Origin: Photobacterium marinum
GTDB lineage: Bacteria; Pseudomonadota; Gammaproteobacteria; Enterobacterales; Vibrionaceae
Direction of reading: 5' to 3'
NCBI RefSeq assembly: GCF_000331515.1
Contig: NZ_AMZO01000006.1
Coordinates: 248,001 to 312,000, forward strand
DNA: 64,000 nucleotides
Shown here: positions 8,515 through 17,306 of the stretch, piece by piece
Layout: each line of letters begins with the position of its first letter
Numbering within the stretch: the first letter of the stretch is position 1
The notes under the pieces: model-generated
Told to the model about the DNA's origin: nothing
Databases searched by the model: none
Seen by the model: only the letters and a program-made list of their open reading frames with translations
Translations under genes and position numbers: made by a program

Positions 8515-9582
8515 TTACAGGAATGCTTTGTATGGCAGTTCCGGTTCATCAGTGAAAATATCGCGGAATCCACGGAAGTGCTGGAAGTGCATGCGACCTT
8601 TGTCGGTAGGGTAAGTGTATTTACCGCCAACCTGCCAGAAGAATGGCGCGAAGCCGTATTGCAGGCGATCTTTCTTCATCTTCCAGAGTACTTCGATTTC
8701 ACGCGGGTCATTCTGGAAGTTGGCCCAGATATCGTGGTGGAAAGGGATCACCACTTCGCAGTCCAGTGACTCACCGGCGCGCAGGATATCAGAAGCGGTC
8801 ATTTTGTCAGTAACGCCGCGAGGGTTTTCGCCGTAAGAAAGAAGGGCAACATCAATCTGGTATTCATTACCGTGCTTAGCGTAGTAGTTCGAGTAGTGTG
8901 AGTCACCTGAGTGGTAAACAGAACCGCCGGTTGTTTCGATCAGGTAGTTCACCGCTCGTGCGTCCATACCGTCGAGGATCTCTTTATCATTAGATGAAGT
9001 ACCGGCTGGCAGAGTGACTAGCGCAGTGCGGTCGAAAGAGTCTAAAACCTTGATCTTCATATCGCCGATTTCAATACAGTCTCCAACTTTAGCAACAATA
9101 CAGCGATCTTCAGGTACACCCCAGCCAGTCCACAGATCGACACAAGCCTGCGGGCCGATGAATTTCACGTGCTCACCACAGTTTTGCAGTACAGCCGCGG
9201 CAACGTTGATATCAATGTGATCAGCATGATCGTGAGAAGCCAGCACAGCATCAATTTCTTTGATCGCAAACGGATCCATCGGGAAAATTGAGGTACGCAG
9301 GTTAGGCTGGAGTGCGCGTACACCACCCATACGCATCATCTGGTGTTGCTGTTTCATGAATGCATTCTTACGGGTTTTTTTACCTGTACCACACCAGAAG
9401 TCGATGGAAATATTGGTGTTGCCCTCTGACTTCAGCCAAATACCGGTACAACCCAGCCACCACATAGAGAAAGTATTCGGCTCAACAACCGTTTGTTCGA
9501 TCTCTTCGTTAAGCCAGGTTCCCCACTCAGGGAAAGTATTCAAAATCCATGACTCGCGGGTGATTTCATTTACATTACTCAT
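8515..9582 (-). CDS. ulaG: L-ascorbate-6-phosphate lactonase UlaG
   Basis: 355 residues, same length class as E. coli UlaG. It opens the lactone ring of L-ascorbate-6-phosphate to 3-keto-L-gulonate-6-phosphate in the cytoplasm, the first step after PTS uptake. It belongs to the metallo-beta-lactamase superfamily: the metal motif HDHADH is at 117-122, and further ligands are in the [11 protein letters not shown] and PFHHD segments. The adjacent ulaR and divergent ulaAB operon confirm the role. It lies downstream of ulaR on the same strand with a 186-bp gap that contains an inverted repeat, so it may have its own promoter. In E. coli, ulaG is the gene divergent from ulaA; here ulaR takes that place. 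Confidence 0.95.
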   Translation of the reverse strand: MSNVNEITRESWILNTFPEWGTWLNEEIEQTVVEPNTFSMWWLGCTGIWLKSEGNTNISIDFWCGTGKKTRKNAFMKQQHQMMRMGGVRALQPNLRTSIFPMDPFAIKEIDAVLASHDHADHIDINVAAAVLQNCGEHVKFIGPQACVDLWTGWGVPEDRCIVAKVGDCIEIGDMKIKVLDSFDRTALVTLPAGTSSNDKEILDGMDARAVNYLIETTGGSVYHSGDSHYSNYYAKHGNEYQIDVALLSYGENPRGVTDKMTASDILRAGESLDCEVVIPFHHDIWANFQNDPREIEVLWKMKKDRLQYGFAPFFWQVGGKYTYPTDKGRMHFQHFRGFRDIFTDEPELPYKAFL

Positions 9583-9640
9583 AGCAACACCTTTTCTTTC
9601 ACAACGTTAAAAGACAAATTTTGGATGTAGGGGGCTGAGC

Positions 9641-9661
9641 GTCTTAACGCACGGTTAAGAC
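9641..9661. promoter_or_regulatory. perfect inverted repeat upstream of ulaG
   Basis: GTCTTAAC-gcacg-GTTAAGAC, an 8-5-8 palindrome 59 bases upstream of the ulaG start codon. The spacing fits a dimer-binding operator; a short hairpin is the other option. Confidence 0.45.
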
Positions 9662-9768
9662 ACTTAGCAGTTTTGTTCTTTAATCTGAGGGAGTTACTCC
9701 AGCCCGGATAGTCGGAGAAGGGAATAATTAATTCATATCCGGACCGGAAGTAACGGTGACGCCAATAT

Positions 9769-10524
9769 CTACACTAAGATCACCTGGGTTCCCTGTTCTT
9801 CAATCGTCTTGATGACTTTTGGATCGGCATCCTTACCGGTTATAACAATGTCGATCTTAGTTGCCGGGCAAAATAGCATGCCTGTTCGATGCCCGACTTT
9901 GGAGCTGTCGACAACAACAACCAGCTTGTCGATTTGTTCCAGCATTTGCTGTTCGGCAACAGCCGTCAGCATGTCGGTTTTATATAGCCCAGCATCGGTA
10001 AGTCCTTTGCCACTGGTAAACATCCAGTGGCCGGCATATCCGCCTAGTGCATCCGGGGCCGGATTCAGGAAGATATGCTGGGCTTTGTTGTACTGACCGC
10101 CAATGATGATGACATTCTCATGATCTTCATTGATTAGGTAACTGGCCAGCGGGAAATAGTTAGTAACGATTTGAACATCCTGACCGCAGAGCTTCTGGCC
10201 TAGCAGGAAGGCGGTTGAACCGCAGTTGATGACAACGCTGTCACCAGGCTGGCAGAGCTCTGCTGCTTTGAGGGCAATCTGGGATTTCTCGTGGAAATGA
10301 TCCGTGCTGTTGATGTTCAGCGGCGTCCAGTTTTTCTTTTTAACCTCAATGCGTTCAGCACCGTTACGTATCTTCTTTAATTTACCCAGCTCATCAAGCT
10401 TAGAGATATCGCGACGCGCCGTAGCAGGCGAGACGTGAAACTTATCAATAATGTTCGCGATATTGATCGTTCGTTTTTCATCCAGCAAAGACAAAATTGC
10501 GTGATGTCTTTGAACTTCATTCAT
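9769..10524 (-). CDS. ulaR: DeoR family repressor of ascorbate utilisation, UlaR
   Basis: 251 residues starting MNEVQRHHAILSLLDEKRT; this ATG matches the E. coli UlaR N-terminus, so the frame's 3-residue longer version is less likely. The DeoR winged helix spans about 5-57 (FHVSPATARRDISKLDELGK as recognition region and KLKKIRNGAE as wing, both very close to UlaR). The C-terminal part (about 75-245, with DSVVINCGSTAFLLG) is the sugar-phosphate sensor; in E. coli UlaR the ligand is L-ascorbate-6-phosphate, which releases DNA. It is divergent from ulaAB over 423 bp containing many TGATTA-like elements and is upstream of ulaG on the same strand. Confidence 0.92.
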   Translation of the reverse strand: MNEVQRHHAILSLLDEKRTINIANIIDKFHVSPATARRDISKLDELGKLKKIRNGAERIEVKKKNWTPLNINSTDHFHEKSQIALKAAELCQPGDSVVINCGSTAFLLGQKLCGQDVQIVTNYFPLASYLINEDHENVIIIGGQYNKAQHIFLNPAPDALGGYAGHWMFTSGKGLTDAGLYKTDMLTAVAEQQMLEQIDKLVVVVDSSKVGHRTGMLFCPATKIDIVITGKDADPKVIKTIEEQGTQVILV

Positions 10525-10550
10525 GATTATCACCTTATCTTTTCATCAAG

Positions 10551-10846
10551 TGATTACTTGGTGATTATTTTTGATTTGTTTTGATTCTATGGCTCAGGTT
10601 ATATGATGTCAAATTCTCCACCCACAAAACTTTGCTGATAATCACAAAAATAATTAAGTTATTGTATTTATTGGTTTTTTATAAATTTGGTGTGACGTGG
10701 TTATCAAATGCGGCGATTTTTAATCAGCAAAATTGATAAATATCAAAATAATCATAAATGAGCATTGAATGATTACTTATGATTGTTATGGTTTGTTTTG
10801 TGAGCAAAAGCTGAGTAGATATCAGGCAAATAATCACTGAATCACT
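10551..10846. promoter_or_regulatory. candidate UlaR operator array
   Basis: TGATTA-like elements recur: direct at 10551 (TGATTACTT) and 10562 (TGATTATTT), 11 bp apart; inverted (ATAATCA) at 10638 and 10748; direct at 10770 (TGATTAC) and 10780 (TGATTGT), 10 bp apart; inverted AATCACT at 10832 and 10840. Spacing close to one helical turn fits a DeoR-type repressor binding repeats and looping between ulaR-side and ulaA-side sites. Assignment to UlaR is inferred from position only. Confidence 0.55.
10691..10706. promoter_or_regulatory. possible CRP site
   Basis: TGTGA-cgtggt-TATCA has one perfect half site and a weak second half. CRP activation is known for the E. coli ula operon; this site is only a candidate. 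Confidence 0.3.
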
Positions 10847-10853
10847 CTGACCC

Positions 10854-10910
10854 ATACCCAAAAGGAATCAAGGTGTTACACAGATGAGCATGTTGAGGTG
10901 GTTTGGGTAT
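10854..10910. repeat. long-spaced 9-bp inverted repeat in the ulaAB leader
   Basis: ATACCCAAA at 10854-10862 and TTTGGGTAT at 10902-10910 are exact complements, 39 bases apart, ending 37 bases before the ulaAB start codon. It may fold in the 5' leader or mark a protein site. Confidence 0.5.
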
Positions 10911-10947
10911 CCACATAACAACAAAGATATTATCAAGGGGTAAAGAT

Positions 10948-12708
10948 ATGGAGTTCTTGTACGATATCTTCTACATTTTTTACAGTCAGGTTATGACCAA
11001 AGCACCTCTGCTGCTGGGACTGGTCACCCTTATCGGGTACTGGCTGCTTAGAAGAGACGCGACAACTATCCTCAAAGGATCAATTAAAACCATTGTCGGC
11101 TTTATGTTGGTCCAGGTTGGTGCCGGTACTTTGGTTGCAGGCTTCAAACCTGTCATCTCAAAGCTGTCTGAGTACCACGGTCTTACGGGTTCTGTCATCG
11201 ACCCTTACACATCCATGATGGCGACCATGGAAACTATGGGTGACAACTACTCATGGGTTGGTTACGCAGTGCTGCTGGCACTGGGCATAAACATTCTTCT
11301 TGTGCTTTTCCGCCGCTACACCGGTATCCGTACCATCATGCTGACGGGACATATTATGTTCCAGCAGGCGGGTTTGATTGCCGTATTCTATTTAGTGCTC
11401 GGTGCCAGCATGTGGGAAACCATCATTTACTCTGCGGTTCTGATGGCACTGTATTGGGGTATTTCCTCCAATATCATGTTCAAACCAACCCAGGAAGTCA
11501 CCGGTGGTGCGGGCTTCTCGATTGGTCACCAACAGCAGGTTGCCTCCTGGATTGCAACCAAGGTTGCGCCAAAGTTGGGCGACAAGAAAGACAGTGTTGA
11601 CCACCTTGAGCTGCCTAAATGGCTTCACATCTTCCACGATAGCATCGCAGCGACTGCGATTGTGATGACCTTCTTCTTCGGCATCATTCTGCTTTCTTTC
11701 GGTCTCGATAACCTGCAGGCGATGGCCGGCAAAACACACTGGACAATCTATATCCTTGAAACCGGCCTTAAGTTCGCCGTTGCTATTCAGGTAATCGTTG
11801 CTGGTGTGCGTATGTTCGTGGCCGAACTGTCTGAGGCATTTAAGGGTATCTCTGAGCGCGTTATTCCTAATGCCGTATTGGCAATCGATTGCGCTGCTAT
11901 TTATGCCTTCTCACCAAATGCCATGGTCTTCGGTTTCATGTGGGGTGCGCTGGGTCAGTTCGCTGCTGTTTTGGCCATGCTGGCATTTGATGCGCCAATC
12001 ATGATCATCCCTGGTTTTATCCCTATGTTCTTCTCGAACGCAACCATCGGCGTGTTCGCGAACCACTTCGGCGGCTGGCGTGCTGTGATGAAGATCTGTT
12101 TCGTGATGGGCATCATCGAAGTTGTCGGCTCTGCATGGGCAATCCACCTGTTCAGCCAGCAAGGTGCAGAATTCAGCGGCTGGATGGGAATGGCGGACTG
12201 GGCACTCTTGTTCCCGCCAATTATGCAGGGTCTGTCGGCGTCGAAACTCTTCTTCTTCGTCTTGGTTGGCCTGTCAGTTGTCTACATGTACTTCGCATCG
12301 AAGAAGTTGCGTGCTGAGGAAGATGCTCAGGGTACTGTGGATGTAGCTGAAGAGCCGGAAGTTGTTGAAGCGGTTGAGCGTGCGATTGAAGCCAGCGACG
12401 GTGTCCGTCCGGTCAGTATTCTTGCGGTGTGCGGCAACGGTCAGGGTTCATCGATGATGATGAAAATGAAGATCGGTAAGTATCTGGATAAGAAAGGTAT
12501 TCCGCATGTGATGGATTCTTGTGCGGTGTCGGATTACAAGTCCAAGCTGGCCACGACTGACATCATCGTTTCCTCTAAGCACCTGTCATCTGAGATGGAA
12601 CCGGGCGAAGGTAAGTTTGTCCTCGGTGTCCAGAATATGCTGAACCCTAACTCATTCGGTGACGAGCTGCTCGATATTATCGACAAGAACTTCGCTGCTA
12701 CAAAATAA
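10948..12708 (+). CDS. ulaA: ascorbate-specific PTS permease, fused IIC and IIB (UlaA-UlaB)
   Basis: 586 residues. Residues 1 to about 455 are the IIC permease UlaA (many membrane helices, start [20 protein letters not shown]); residues 486-586 are the IIB domain, with the phosphorylated cysteine Cys495 in [10 protein letters not shown] charged linker rich in Glu and Val (about 455-485) joins them. E. coli has UlaA and UlaB as separate proteins; here they form one chain. It imports L-ascorbate across the inner membrane and phosphorylates it to L-ascorbate-6-phosphate. ATG at 10948 follows AAGGGGT 7 bases upstream; the frame extends 45 bases up without such a site. First gene of the plus-strand ula operon. 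Confidence 0.93.
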   Translation: MEFLYDIFYIFYSQVMTKAPLLLGLVTLIGYWLLRRDATTILKGSIKTIVGFMLVQVGAGTLVAGFKPVISKLSEYHGLTGSVIDPYTSMMATMETMGDNYSWVGYAVLLALGINILLVLFRRYTGIRTIMLTGHIMFQQAGLIAVFYLVLGASMWETIIYSAVLMALYWGISSNIMFKPTQEVTGGAGFSIGHQQQVASWIATKVAPKLGDKKDSVDHLELPKWLHIFHDSIAATAIVMTFFFGIILLSFGLDNLQAMAGKTHWTIYILETGLKFAVAIQVIVAGVRMFVAELSEAFKGISERVIPNAVLAIDCAAIYAFSPNAMVFGFMWGALGQFAAVLAMLAFDAPIMIIPGFIPMFFSNATIGVFANHFGGWRAVMKICFVMGIIEVVGSAWAIHLFSQQGAEFSGWMGMADWALLFPPIMQGLSASKLFFFVLVGLSVVYMYFASKKLRAEEDAQGTVDVAEEPEVVEAVERAIEASDGVRPVSILAVCGNGQGSSMMMKMKIGKYLDKKGIPHVMDSCAVSDYKSKLATTDIIVSSKHLSSEMEPGEGKFVLGVQNMLNPNSFGDELLDIIDKNFAATK

Positions 12709-12731
12709 GTACACAGAACAAAAGTGAATTT

Positions 12732-12752
12732 GGTGCCAGCTCGGCTGGCACC
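12732..12752 (+). other. intercistronic hairpin between ulaAB and ulaC
   Basis: GGTGCCAGC-tcg-GCTGGCACC, a perfect 9-bp stem in the 61-base gap, with no T run after it. It is more likely an mRNA-stabilising or processing element than a terminator, because the operon continues 18 bases later. Confidence 0.6.
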
Positions 12753-12769
12753 CAACGGGAGATAGAACA

Positions 12770-13246
12770 ATGGGTTTAAAACAATCACTAATCGACAATA
12801 ACTCCATCAAGCTGCAGGCATCAGCTAACGATTGGCGTGAAGCAATCAAGATCGGTACCGACATGCTGATTGCCTCCGGCGCAATTGCTCCTTCCTACCA
12901 CGAGGCAATTATCAGCAGCGTTGAGCAACTTGGCCCTTACATTGTGATTGCGCCAAACCTCGCATTACCGCATGCCCGCCCGGAAAATGGCGTACTGAAA
13001 ACTGCTTTTGCGCTGGTGACGCTGGATAAACCGATTTATTTCGAAGGTGAAGATGAGCCTGTTGATGTGCTTATCACTCTGGCTGGCAGCTCTTCTGACG
13101 AGCACATGGAAGGCCTGATGGAAGTCACTCAGGTTCTGGATGATGAAGACAGTGAAACTGGTGTTGACCTGGATAAGCTGCGCCGCTGCCGTAGTGCGGA
13201 AGATGTTTACCTGGTTATTGATCAGGCTCTGGCTGACGCACTGTAA
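12770..13246 (+). CDS. ulaC: ascorbate-specific PTS IIA component UlaC
   Basis: 158 residues, the PTS EIIA type 2 domain (mannitol/fructose superfamily). The phosphorylated histidine is His68 in LALPHARPE; it passes phosphate from HPr to the IIB domain of UlaAB. The protein is soluble. GGGAG lies upstream of the ATG. It is the second gene of the operon, and the next gene starts 9 bases downstream. Confidence 0.93.
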   Translation: MGLKQSLIDNNSIKLQASANDWREAIKIGTDMLIASGAIAPSYHEAIISSVEQLGPYIVIAPNLALPHARPENGVLKTAFALVTLDKPIYFEGEDEPVDVLITLAGSSSDEHMEGLMEVTQVLDDEDSETGVDLDKLRRCRSAEDVYLVIDQALADAL

Positions 13247-13255
13247 GGAGGGACT

Positions 13256-13948
13256 ATGTACAGCACTTTGAAACAACGGGTGCTTGAGGCCAACCTCAAG
13301 CTGCCGAAATATGGTCTGGTGACATTCACCTGGGGAAATGTGTCTGAGATTGACCGCGAACTCGGTGTGCTGGCTATCAAACCATCGGGTGTGGAATACG
13401 ACCAGATGACTGCGGACGATATTGTGGTGGTGGATCTGGACGGAAATGTGGTTGAAGGCTCTTTGAACCCGTCCAGTGATACGGATACCCATATTGAGAT
13501 TTACAAAGCATTTCCGGGTATTGGTGGCGTAGTACACACTCATTCACGCAGTGCCACTATCTGGGCGCAGGCCGGTATCGATATTCCGGCACTCGGCACG
13601 ACCCACGCCGACTATTTCTACGGTGATATTCCGTGTACCCGCAAGCTTTCACATGATGAGATTGCCGGCGCTTACGAGAAGAATACCGGTTTAGTGATTA
13701 TTGAAGAATTTGCCATTCGCAAGATCGACCCGATGGCGGTTCCGAGCGTGATTGTTGCCGGGCATGCGCCATTCTCCTGGGGTAAAAATGCCGGCGATGC
13801 CGTGCATAACGCTGTCGTGCTGGAAGAGGTGTCGGCAATGGCGCTGGCAACCCGCTCTCTAAATAGCGGTATCAAAATCCAGCCGGAGCTTTCGGATAAA
13901 CACTACCTGCGTAAACACGGTGAGAACGCCTACTACGGTCAAAGGTAA
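13256..13948 (+). CDS. ulaF: L-ribulose-5-phosphate 4-epimerase UlaF
   Basis: 230 residues, the class II aldolase/epimerase family (AraD, SgbE, UlaF). It converts L-ribulose-5-phosphate to D-xylulose-5-phosphate, the last step of the ascorbate route. Metal ligands are visible as His94 and His96 in VVHTHSRSA and His170 in [10 protein letters not shown]; Asp76 in [12 protein letters not shown] matches the conserved acid of AraD. Identity as UlaF rather than AraD rests on the operon. A GGAGG site precedes the ATG. In E. coli ulaF is last in the operon; here it is third. Confidence 0.92.
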   Translation: MYSTLKQRVLEANLKLPKYGLVTFTWGNVSEIDRELGVLAIKPSGVEYDQMTADDIVVVDLDGNVVEGSLNPSSDTDTHIEIYKAFPGIGGVVHTHSRSATIWAQAGIDIPALGTTHADYFYGDIPCTRKLSHDEIAGAYEKNTGLVIIEEFAIRKIDPMAVPSVIVAGHAPFSWGKNAGDAVHNAVVLEEVSAMALATRSLNSGIKIQPELSDKHYLRKHGENAYYGQR

Positions 13949-13953
13949 TCGTT

Positions 13954-14775
13954 ATGTATAAAGTGCTTGCATTAGATTTAGACGGAACGGTGCTGACCGA
14001 TAATCACACCATTCATCCTGAGGTCAAACAAGCGATCCGACAGGCGCAGGACAAGTGTCATGTCGTGATTGTGACAGGTCGTCACCATACAGCAGCAAAA
14101 CCCTACTATGACGAACTGGGGCTGAATACCCCGATTATTTGCTGCAACGGAACCTATGTGTACGACTACGGCAACAGCCGGGTGCTCAAACAGAACGCCA
14201 TTGAGAAGCAGGATGCGTTGAGCTTTATCGCTCTCGCAAAAGAGTTCCAGATGAAAATGGTTATGTACGTCACCGACTCGATGACTTACTCCCGATGCAA
14301 CCCTATTGCTTATATGCAGGCACTGGAAAAATGGGCAAACCAGTACCCGGAAGGGCATCAGCCGAAGATTGAACAGATTGACTCTTTCAGCGAGCGGGTG
14401 GGTGAAGTTGAGCATGTCTGGAAATTTGTTGTTGAGGGGCTGCCGAGTTCAATTGAGCGCCTTTCTAAGCAGCCCTGGGTGCAGCAGAAATTCAACGGTG
14501 AACGTTCATGGTCGAACCGCGTCGATTTTGCTGCTATCGGCAACAGTAAAGGACAGCGACTGGCGGAATATGTCTCTGAGCTGGGCTATCACGCTAATCA
14601 TGTTATTGCCGTCGGTGATAACCATAACGATATCTCCATGTTGCGCTATGCCGGACTAGGAGTGGCGATGTTCAACGCCGATGAAATGGTGAAATCCCAC
14701 GCCAGACTTGTTTGCCAAACCGATAACAACCAGGACGGCCTGGCCCGTCTGATACGTGAAAAAATTCAAGGATAA
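13954..14775 (+). CDS. HAD-superfamily (Cof type) phosphatase, YbhA-like
   Basis: 273 residues. HAD motif I is ALDLDGTVL with Asp8 and Asp10; motif II is the Thr of IVTGRHH; a Lys in NSKGQRL (motif III) and VGDNHNDISMLRYAG (motif IV) follow. The sequence is close to E. coli YbhA: both have VTGRHH and ICCNGTY followed by YDY. YbhA dephosphorylates pyridoxal phosphate and some sugar phosphates. This gene lies between ulaF and ulaD with gaps of 5 bases each side, so it is part of the ula operon. It is not a member of the E. coli ula operon, so its role here (sugar-phosphate relief or cofactor turnover) is an inference. Confidence 0.88.
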   Translation: MYKVLALDLDGTVLTDNHTIHPEVKQAIRQAQDKCHVVIVTGRHHTAAKPYYDELGLNTPIICCNGTYVYDYGNSRVLKQNAIEKQDALSFIALAKEFQMKMVMYVTDSMTYSRCNPIAYMQALEKWANQYPEGHQPKIEQIDSFSERVGEVEHVWKFVVEGLPSSIERLSKQPWVQQKFNGERSWSNRVDFAAIGNSKGQRLAEYVSELGYHANHVIAVGDNHNDISMLRYAGLGVAMFNADEMVKSHARLVCQTDNNQDGLARLIREKIQG

Positions 14776-14780
14776 TCCTC

Positions 14781-15428
14781 ATGACAAAACCAATGATTCA
14801 AATTGCACTGGACCAGACTGATCTGGCATCGGCTATCGAAGTGGCAAACAATGTGGAAAGCTTTGTCGATGTCATTGAAGTCGGCACTATTCTGGCCTTT
14901 GCCGAAGGGATGAACGCTGTGAAAACCCTGCGTCAGAATCATCCGGAACATGTACTGGTGTGTGATATGAAAACCACCGACGGCGGTGCCATCCTTGCTC
15001 GTATGGCGTTTGAAGCCGGTTCGGACTGGATCACGGTATCGGCGGCCGCTCACATTGCGACCATAGGTGCGTGTAAGAAAGTCGCTGATGAGTTCAACGG
15101 CGAAATCCAGATTGAAATCTACGGTAACTGGACCATGGAAGATGCCAAAGCCTGGGTTGATCTGGGTATTACTCAGGCCATTTACCACCGCTCACGAGAT
15201 GCTGAACTGGCTGGTGTCGGCTGGACAGAAGCAGATCTGGAAAAAATGCGCCAGCTGTCTGAGCTGGGCCTGGAACTGTCGATCACCGGCGGTATTGTGC
15301 CTGAAGATATTTACCTGTTTGAAGGTATCAAAGCGAAAACCTTCATTGCAGGCCGCGCATTGGCTGGTGAAAAAGGCCGTGAAACGGCTGAAGCACTGCG
15401 CGCACAGATCGATCGCTTCTGGGGCTAG
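14781..15428 (+). CDS. ulaD: 3-keto-L-gulonate-6-phosphate decarboxylase UlaD
   Basis: 215 residues, the orotidine-5'-phosphate decarboxylase suprafamily. It makes L-xylulose-5-phosphate and CO2 from 3-keto-L-gulonate-6-phosphate. Key residues are in place: Glu33 (VDVIEVG) and Asp62, Lys64 and Asp67 in VCDMKTTDGG, the magnesium and proton-transfer residues of the E. coli enzyme. The phosphate-binding loop is at the end (ITGGI and FIAGRAL). It follows the HAD gene by 5 bases and precedes ulaE by 9. Confidence 0.95.
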   Translation: MTKPMIQIALDQTDLASAIEVANNVESFVDVIEVGTILAFAEGMNAVKTLRQNHPEHVLVCDMKTTDGGAILARMAFEAGSDWITVSAAAHIATIGACKKVADEFNGEIQIEIYGNWTMEDAKAWVDLGITQAIYHRSRDAELAGVGWTEADLEKMRQLSELGLELSITGGIVPEDIYLFEGIKAKTFIAGRALAGEKGRETAEALRAQIDRFWG

Positions 15429-15437
15429 GGGGCGATT

Positions 15438-16319
15438 ATGTATCAGACTTTACAGCGCCATCGTGTCGGCTTGTATGAGAAAGCCTTGCCGAATGCTTTC
15501 AGTTGGGAAGATAAAATCCGAACCACTCGTGAGTTGGGTTTTGATTTCCTAGAAATTTCAGTTGATGAATCGGATGAGCGCCGCAGTCGCCTCGATTGGG
15601 ATGATGACACTATTTATGAACTGCGTCGTCTCTGTGAGTTGTACCAGATCCCGTTGCAGTCGATGTGCCTGAGTGCACACCGTAAATTTCCGTTTGGCTC
15701 TGCCGATCCGCAGATACGCGAGCAGGCAGTCATTCATATGGAGAAGGCTATTTCACTGGCGTACAAACTGGGGGTGCGGACTATCCAGTTAGCCGGTTAT
15801 GACGTTTATTATGAGCCGGCCGATAAGCTGACTCACCAGCGTTTTATCGAAGGGATGAAACAGGCGGCGAAAATGGCGGAGCGTGCCGGAGTTATGCTGG
15901 CGGTTGAAATTATGGATACCGATTACCTTAATTCTCTGAGCAAGTTTGAGATTCTGAACCGGGAAGTGAATTCTCCTTATTTCACCGCCTATCCGGATGT
16001 CGGCAATATCTCCGGCTGGAACTACGATATCTGTACAGAGCTGGCACTGAGCGTACCGCATATTACTCAAATCCACCTCAAAGATACCTTCAGGGTAACA
16101 CCTGATTACCAAGGCAAATTTAGGGACCTGGTGATTGGTGAGGGGGAAGTGGATTTTGATGCCATCTTCAGCACCTTGAAAGAAACCAATTGTGTCGTGC
16201 CGCTGGTGATTGAAATGTGGGCGCAGGATGATAACTGGAAACAGAACATCCTGACTGCACAGGTTCGCCTGAACCAGTCATGTGACAAGGCCGGGCTACC
16301 AAGACTATTCGTAGCCTGA
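15438..16319 (+). CDS. ulaE: L-xylulose-5-phosphate 3-epimerase UlaE
   Basis: 293 residues, the TIM-barrel xylose isomerase-like family. It converts L-xylulose-5-phosphate to L-ribulose-5-phosphate, the UlaF substrate. Typical segments: VGLYEKALPN at the start, SMCLSAHRKFPFGS, the metal ligand region VEIMDTDYLNS, the strand YPDVGNISGW and HLKDTFRVTP, and VIEMWAQD near the end. It is the last gene of the operon; a terminator lies 51 bases downstream. Confidence 0.93.
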   Translation: MYQTLQRHRVGLYEKALPNAFSWEDKIRTTRELGFDFLEISVDESDERRSRLDWDDDTIYELRRLCELYQIPLQSMCLSAHRKFPFGSADPQIREQAVIHMEKAISLAYKLGVRTIQLAGYDVYYEPADKLTHQRFIEGMKQAAKMAERAGVMLAVEIMDTDYLNSLSKFEILNREVNSPYFTAYPDVGNISGWNYDICTELALSVPHITQIHLKDTFRVTPDYQGKFRDLVIGEGEVDFDAIFSTLKETNCVVPLVIEMWAQDDNWKQNILTAQVRLNQSCDKAGLPRLFVA

Positions 16320-16369
16320 AACAACAGATCCTAAGCAACCATCATTATTTATCTTTGTTCTTTAAGATA

Positions 16370-16408
16370 GTGCAGCGTTCTCTCCAGTGGATGCTGCACC
16401 TTTTCCTT
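16370..16408 (+). terminator. terminator of the ula operon
   Basis: Stem GTGCAGC (16370-16376) and GCTGCAC (16393-16399) with a 16-base loop, then CTTTTCCTTT. Confidence 0.75.
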
Positions 16409-16488
16409 TCAAAACATCCGGTTATTGACAACCCATTAGCATTGGCGCAGAGTTACAGGCTTTCCTGTTCCAAGCTGACCAACGCATT

Positions 16489-16920
16489 ATGAAATTACTC
16501 CATCTACAATTGTTCTGGTACGAAAAACATCAAACCCTTTTGGAGATGGAAGACCTGCCTGTATTGACTCCGGCTCAGGAGCAGGAACTGAAAGAGTGGT
16601 CGAAGAAACGCCGCAAGCTTTTGAGTTATGAAGTGCATCAGCAGCCTTGGGTAAAGGTGAATGCTGACGGTTTCTCATCGACATTGCTTCTCAAGCCGAA
16701 CGGTACTTTGACTGAAAAAGATCTATTCAGTGAGAAAGCCCTCAACGGCTTGTGGAAAGTGATCGATGGTTTTCTGTTTATTAAGGTGATCAGCGGTGAG
16801 TTCATCGTCGAATATCAGATCGTTGGTAATACTGAAAATAATATTCACAGCGGGTTTGAATACATTAACGGCAAAGTAAGTTCTTATAGCAAGTTTATGA
16901 AACTGCATCCGGGAGCGTGA
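16489..16920 (+). CDS. hypothetical protein
   Basis: 143 residues, soluble, without signal peptide or membrane segment. The first third is rich in charge (EQELKEWSKKRRKLL looks helical); the rest looks like a beta-rich domain (GLWKVIDGFLFIKVISGEFI). I do not recognise the family. The ribosome site at the first ATG is weak; a second in-frame ATG at 16546 has GGAG too close in front. Codon use resembles the neighbours, and the frame spans most of the gap between two operons, so it is probably real. Confidence 0.6.
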   Translation: MKLLHLQLFWYEKHQTLLEMEDLPVLTPAQEQELKEWSKKRRKLLSYEVHQQPWVKVNADGFSSTLLLKPNGTLTEKDLFSEKALNGLWKVIDGFLFIKVISGEFIVEYQIVGNTENNIHSGFEYINGKVSSYSKFMKLHPGA

Positions 16921-17306
16921 TGTGGTTCCGGCGTGAATTTGATTGTATCAACCAGATAATACTGACCTAATTAACGATAAAGCTCTTGTCGTTTCGGTTG
17001 ATTACGTTTCTAAAGCTCCAGCGGTAAAAAACAGGTAGGAATATTCGCAAACGCTTTTTCCTGACAGTAAATAACCCAGCTATCCATAATTCTTCACTTC
17101 GGTCGTAAATAATAGCCTTTTATAAGACACCTAATTATAAAGTTTTTCCTTGAACGCAGTTTGATGCTGGTATTTTTTAGTACGATCAATTGGTTAGTAA
17201 TTAAACAACATACTGTACGATTAGATGGTGGTTATCTGGTACTATCTGCTTATTGTTTATTTTATCAATTAGCATTATGTAAAACCGAAAGGTTTTGAGG
17301 TACTAA
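16921..17306. other. intergenic region before the second chemoreceptor
   Basis: 386 bases, no gene seen. At its end a hairpin AAAACC-GAAA-GGTTTT (17281-17296) with a GNRA-type loop abuts the GAGG ribosome site of the chemoreceptor gene, so it could shape translation start. No other clear element. Confidence 0.55.

Larger units (their letters stand above)
10525..10947. other. ulaR-ulaAB divergent control region
   Basis: 423 bases, AT-rich, no gene. It carries an array of TGATTA-type repeats, a CRP-like site and a long-range 9-bp inverted repeat near the ulaAB start, all listed separately. Both divergent promoters must lie here. Confidence 0.75.
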
